Part shown: positions 58,797-64,000 of the stretch, one piece after another | Layout of the letters: each line of letters opens with the position of its first letter | Position numbering within the stretch: the stretch's first letter is position 1 | Source of the DNA: Protula sp. h YS-2021 | Taxonomy: Eukaryota > Annelida > Polychaeta > Sabellida > Serpulidae | Assembly: GCA_949752745.1 (NCBI GenBank) | Contig: OX457031.1 | Location: 3,949,915 to 4,013,914, forward strand | Length of the DNA stretch: 64,000 bases | Direction: 5' to 3' | Made by a program: the position numbers and the translations under genes | The notes under the pieces: model-generated | What the model saw: only the letters and a program-made list of their open reading frames with translations | What the model was told of the DNA's origin: nothing | Database searches by the model: none

Positions 58797-61700
58797 TCAT
58801 GTTTCCAATGCTTTGTTTCCTTTGATTTCAACATTTTCATACATAGAATACCATTGAGGTGGTGCCTTTATGTCCGTTTTGACGTTGGCATATGCAGCTA
58901 TATTATGGACAGTGTACGGGTCGCTGTATGGAATGCCTTCATATGCTGGATTCAGCGTCACGGCTCCTACAAACACACAAAGAACAAAGTAGCACGACGG
59001 TGTAAATGCTCGTATCAGATATGGTAAAGTCTCATCTCCAACACGAATTGTTACCCTCATATATCAAAAATAGGCCTACTTGAAAAATATCAGTATTATT
59101 TAATATGGAGAACCCCATTAATCGGACCAGATAGGAAATCAGATAAGGCCTAATGAAGGACTTATTGTCAGTATCCCACTGTTTATTTATTTGTTTTGTT
59201 CTTAGAATTTCGAATCTTGTGTAAGCTGGGAATATGATTGTCTGTCCTGTTTGACGCTCATTTGTGATGAACCTTACTTACGCTCATTGGACCTTACTTA
59301 CCTATCTGCTCTGCAACAAGGCCCGCGTATACGTGGACGCTGATGTCATCCATCTGCTGTGGTGACGTGTACGTCACCACTGGGTTATCTGTTTCGACTA
59401 CACTGTCATTATGAGTCATCGCTGCTTTTCTTTATAAACAAAATATGAGCAGTTATTGTTTACACCACTGTAATATTAAACCAGGCTAAATGATCAGGCT
59501 AAATGTAGTACTGATCCCTTATATTTTACATCGCAAAATAAAAAGGAAACAAAATATCAATTGAAACAAAATGTGAGCAGTTATTGTTTACAAAATCGTA
59601 ATATATATATATTACTTTTAACAGGGGTTTTTCTGTGAAATATATAGGCTGAATCTGTTGCTGACTTACATTTTTAAATTGCCTATATTATTTACATGCA
59701 AAGCTAGCATTTTAGTATACACAGAAACACAGAAATATTATGTTGTTGCCTTTGATTTTTTATATAATTTAATGAGGTCAATATCTTTGTGATGAAATTC
59801 ATGACATTTGACAATATAAAAATCTTGATAAACTTTGTATTAGAATGCTTTCGTATCTGTAAAACCTGATGCGTTCTCAGTGGAAAATAAACAATTTTAA
59901 CTGATTAAATTATTTTCCCTTTTCTCTTCCATGCAATACCTCTTTCTCCACACAAATACGATAAGAATAGATAAGATAGCAGCTATTATTACAGCGATGG
60001 TCACGCCAAAACCCACACCTGTAATAACATAATATCGGTTCATATCAGCTAATGCTCAATGCCGTATCTCAAGCACAAGTTGAGAAATGTTTGGTCATTT
60101 AATTGCTAGCTTTTCTTTTTCTGTATCACTAGGTTGTTTAAAGTGCAATAATATTCTGTAATCGATATCCAACAATATTCAATACCAATCAACTCGGGAT
60201 CCGTAAGACCATCCCGCCATTCCTTCTGTTGTGGTGTAGCTGATTGATTAGACCTCTCCTGTACTTGAGTAGTAGTAGCAGAAGAATACGAGGCAGTACT
60301 TGGCTGTGTGGGTACTGCAGTTGTATAAGTATCAATGTAGCCAAAACTGCCACATTTTACAGTTACTGCTCTCGAGAATGCAGCTAAAAATTATACATTA
60401 TTTCGAAAATGAAACGCGAAGCGGGAAGTGATGCGATTTTAGTTTCTTTACTGTTCGGCAACAGTGCTTAAGTTATCAAATCTAACAGTTTGCTTAAAGT
60501 GACACAAAATGTATTACTGATCACACACACTTGTGTATATCTTAGATTGTAATAGAAAATTGCAATATGTTGTGTATCTGTGTGATTGTAATTTGGATAT
60601 TTCTCCAGTAAGTTCCTGATCGTGATGGACGAGCTAGATTCATTATCAATACGAATAAAAACTTTTCTAGGAAAATTTGACAGAAATATAATATTATCAA
60701 ACAAATCAATATCAACCAATGTAAACACCATATCAGTAAATGAAGACTGAGATTTTAAACAACGGGTTTTCTCCAGACCAAGTGTGTGGCGATTTTAAAA
60801 AATAATAATAAAACTGTGCTTTTCATCGTTTTTATTGTTTGGTTTATCAAAACTAAAAAATCATAAAAATATCTAAATAAATCTTTGATTTATTATATTA
60901 AAAAGTTTACCATATGATATACAGAAATGAAATATGAATTGATCTTACTTACATTCAAAAAATATGGTTCCAAGTTTGTCTTCGTCAAATCCTTCAAGTT
61001 GTCTCCATCTCAAGAATAAATAAATTCTGCTAAGATCCCCATATATGTCTGTGTCAAATTGCTGCTTTATGTTTTCATTTGTTCCATAAAAAATAGAGAC
61101 ATTATTGCATTCATTAATAGAACATTTTCTATAGGTAAAATAGCGGCACAAACTTCCACACTGAGGCTAAAATATATTAACAGAGCTTCCAAAAAGTATT
61201 TTCTGATTGAGCCTTATAACACCACCACTGGCTGAATTTATCTGGCAACTACAAGACAGGTTGTCGAGATTTTGCATAATGTTTAGGTTTATATCCAGGG
61301 ATCCATTAGCAGAAACTGTGATATTTCGTTCCCTGTCTCCGTTCATGCATAGATCAACAACATTATCACTTCCTGTAAAATAATGATCAGTAAGCCAGTT
61401 TCGCATCAACAGCATGTGACTGAATGCAAAAAAAAATCATTCTTGAAAATTAATAAACAACAAGCATGTGAATTATGCAGCATAAATTAAAAAAAAAAAA
61501 ACCAATTAATCAATTAATCTTGTGCATCACTGATAGTCAGGAACATAACATGATATTTACTGTCAAAATTGTAAAATTAGGGAAGGGAAGAGTAAGAGAG
61601 GGAGCCGAGGGAAAGTTACATGTGTGATACTTTTTGACATGTTAACGAAATGTAAACATACGAAAGAGGACCATAAAGATGGAATGGCTAAAGTAAATGA

Positions 61701-62040
61701 TTGAAACCCAATGTGCACCTCATCTATTTACTGTTTTAATAAGTTAATGTCAAAGAATTGTAAATATAAATATACTTGATTAAACCAATTACAGGAAAAC
61801 GTAATGGTAAAGATACAGTGCATACCATCTGCGTACATGAAAACGTTTGGCTGATTAAAAACTCTGCTAAAATCTGTTCTGTTTAAATATAACAATGAAG
61901 GTTATTTTGTTGTTAAATTACAAAGTGCTTCTAATCAAAAAGATTTATAAAACAAGAACTAGAATGGTACCTTCTGATATGTAGGAAGAAGCAAATAGTG
62001 TCAACCTTAACACAACAAAGTAGTTGTTAAATCTGTCCAT
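58797..62040 (-). pseudogene. G5: receptor-family gene with one nonsense codon
   Basis: Exons: 62040-61971 (signal peptide MDRFNNYFVV...), 61372-60953, 60383-60186, 60018-59940, 59429-59302, 58966-58797; all phases fit and 355 codons join. In the ectodomain exon, codon 92 (61169-61167) is TAG where near-identical G4 has GAG (NIFEPQC), so the protein would end before the third cysteine pair. Otherwise the gene looks whole: stalk VTVKCGSFGYID; TM GVGFGVTIAVIIAAILSILI then VFVWRKR; juxtamembrane VVTYTSPQQMDD; and a short 55-residue tail with NPAYE (NPxY), YSDPYTV, AAYANV and SMYENV (fits the ITIM pattern and YxN). AATAAA-type signals occur about 65 bp past the stop. It may be a recent pseudogene, a null allele or a sequencing error. 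Confidence 0.8.
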
Positions 62041-62915
62041 TTCTCGCTCAATCAAATTAACAGCTCATAACTGGTAAGACATCTCTGAGTCTTCTTTAAG
62101 TGTTTTAAAAGTTTACATATTTATATACATAGAGTATACATGATTTTATTTTAAGCTCCCGTTTTTTTGTTGATTTAAATCCTACTCTATGACTTTCCTT
62201 GTATTTGCGAACTTGTGAAAGTGTTATCCCTAAACATTTCTAAATATTTCCTTACAAAGTTTGGGTTATGTGACTCTCAACTCAATTCGACTTGTTTATT
62301 CAAAACCACAAAAGGTCTTAGTGCTATAAGGAAATTGAATAAAACATTGTAGTTTTTTCCTCTCGTAGGAAAACACTGATATTCATATTGCATTGTATTC
62401 ATATTGTCGGAGGGATACCATTTAAGAATTGGGATAGGAGTGGGGGAGGTTAAAGAGATGTTATCCTGTCCAAGACCTGCGAGTGTTGCAGCAGTTCATA
62501 CTGTCAAATAAAAACACTTAATCTGTAATTGTAGAAGAACTGTGACGTGTATTACATTGTCTGAATGCAGTTTAAATCAAGCAAACATATAAAAATCACA
62601 AGTGATGTATTACAGCTCAGTGTTGTAGAAATACAGATGATGTTAAGGCAAGTTTTATGTTTATATATTTTATGTTTGTTGATAAAAAAGTTTTGGTGTT
62701 TTTATGTTGTGTTTGTTGCTGCTGCTGATCCTGTTCTTTTTTATTTGACATAATAACATGAGAAGATTATTGGACAATACCTTAAGTACAATATACAGCA
62801 GCTTTCTGCGTACCTTAAGATGCCAAAAAAATCTGGTTAATTCTTAGAGCATCGCGACATTTGTCCAAATTAGAAGGGTGTCCAGATTACTAAGCAATGT
62901 CAGAATCCCGACCAC
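62041..62915. other. Region upstream of G5 and downstream of G6
   Basis: The part to about 62530 is colinear with the G4 upstream region. The rest shows no gene. The SINE found at the equivalent place 3' of G5 is absent here. Confidence 0.45.
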
Positions 62916-62919
62916 TCAG

Positions 62920-64000
62920 ATTTACAATACTTCATTTCCTTGGATTTCAACATTTTCATATATAGAATTCCATTGTGGTTATGACGTCTTGTCCATTTTG
63001 GCGTTTAAGTATTCAACTTCGTGATGGACAGTGTACGGGTCGCTGCATGGAATGCCTTCATATGCTGAATTCACTGCCACGCCTTCACACATGCCACAAA
63101 CATACATAAGGTAAAGAATCGCGATGCTATAAATGCTCGTATCACATATGATAACGTCTCATCTCCAATATGATTTGTTACGCTCATATGTTGTTTTTTG
63201 TTTAGGTTGTATTATTATACAGAGCAAACACTTTTTACCTGTATGAATTCAGCCGAGCCCAGATCGAAGACATTCTCGGAAACAACACCAGATGAAAAAT
63301 ATTATTATTTATCAAATGGTTTTTGGTGGCACTGTAGGTACTAGGTTTGGTGGAACTGTAGGTTTATCAGACCACACAGGAAATCAGATAAGATCTCTCA
63401 ATGGTCTGATTGTCAGTATTCCGTTTTTCATTTTTTCTTGCTGTTATTGGAATTTCAAATCTTGTGTAAGCTGGTGATATGATTGTCACTGCTTTTCTTT
63501 ATAAAAAATATGACCGGTTATTGTTTACAGAATTGCAATATTGAACTAAATTGCACGTTTATATATGAAATAATCAGACTAAATATTCTGCTGATTCTTT
63601 ATATTTTACACAAATTAAAAAAAAAACAAAACAAACCAAAAAATGTGGGCAGTTATTGCTTAAAAAATCGTAATATATATCTATATCAGTTTTAATATAT
63701 AAAAATTAATTTTGTGTGGAAAATTGGGCTGGATCAGATGCTTACTTTACACTTCATAAATTGGGTATATTATACATATAAAGCTGATATTTTACTACTT
63801 GAAACGATTAACACAGAAGTATTATATTGTATAACACAGAAGTATTATATTGATGCAATGCATGAGATTTGATAATACAAACTACTAATGTTTTCGAATC
63901 CACAAACTCTGATGGTTTCTTAATGTAAAATAAACGTTTCGTAGAGATTAAATTGTTTTACTTTTACTCTTCCATTTAATACCTCTTTCTGTATACAAAT
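62920..64000 (-). pseudogene. G6: 3' part of a further receptor-family copy, decayed, running off the window
   Basis: The tail remnant (about 63085-62930) aligns with the G5 tail but reads NSAYE for NPAYE and CSDPY for YSDPY. It has an in-frame TAA at 62981-62979 before the IYENV motif, and the G5 acceptor TTTGTAG reads TTTGTGG. Near 63487 the flanks of the G5 juxtamembrane exon (GATATGATTGTC and CTGCTTTTCTTTATA) are directly joined, so that exon is deleted. At 63983-64000 the end of a TM exon (YRKR before GTATTA) is visible; the rest lies beyond the edge. The spacing to G5 (about 4.1 kb) equals that from G4 to G5. Confidence 0.75.

Overview
The window is AT-rich metazoan DNA. It has spliced genes with GT-AG introns, long tandem satellites, (TA)n and (GATA)n microsatellites, tRNA-derived SINE heads, an APE-type LINE fossil and Tc1/mariner fossils. 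No gene fixes the species. The receptor tails (NPxY, YxxV, YxN, PxxPx[RK]) and the base composition suit a marine invertebrate, perhaps a lophotrochozoan, but that is a guess.

Layout. 1-4943 is satellite A, with a monomer of about 712 bp. 4944-19166 is satellite B, with a monomer of about 352 bp and a 7-mer higher-order repeat of about 2468 bp. 19167-21050 is an AT-rich spacer with a duplicated block. From 21 kb to the right edge, the minus strand carries a tandem cluster of one gene family, called here G0, G1, a pseudogene at 36.5 kb, G2, G3, G4, G5 and G6. A LINE fossil sits inside intron 1 of G0. Tc1-like fossils sit in introns of G2 and G3. A pair of about 3 kb segmental duplications (33.1-36.1 and 37.8-41.1 kb) separates G1 from G2.

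The family. I reconstructed a six-exon model by hand: signal peptide; an ectodomain exon of 417-420 bp with 7 conserved Cys; a Ser/Thr-rich stalk exon starting with a V-x-C-G motif (the eighth Cys); a transmembrane exon of 79-82 bp; a juxtamembrane exon carrying one Tyr motif; and a cytoplasmic tail with an NPxY-like motif and several SH2/SH3-type motifs. Intron phases are 1-1-1-2-1 throughout. G1 (456 codons) and G4 (457 codons) are complete and open on this model. G3 lacks only a recognised first exon. G5 is complete except for one nonsense codon. G0, G2, G6 and the 36.5 kb copy are partial or broken. I do not recognise the ectodomain. The proteins look like single-pass type I receptors whose tails differ in their tyrosine motifs, in a cluster undergoing duplication, gene conversion and decay. 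An immune or self-recognition role is inference only.
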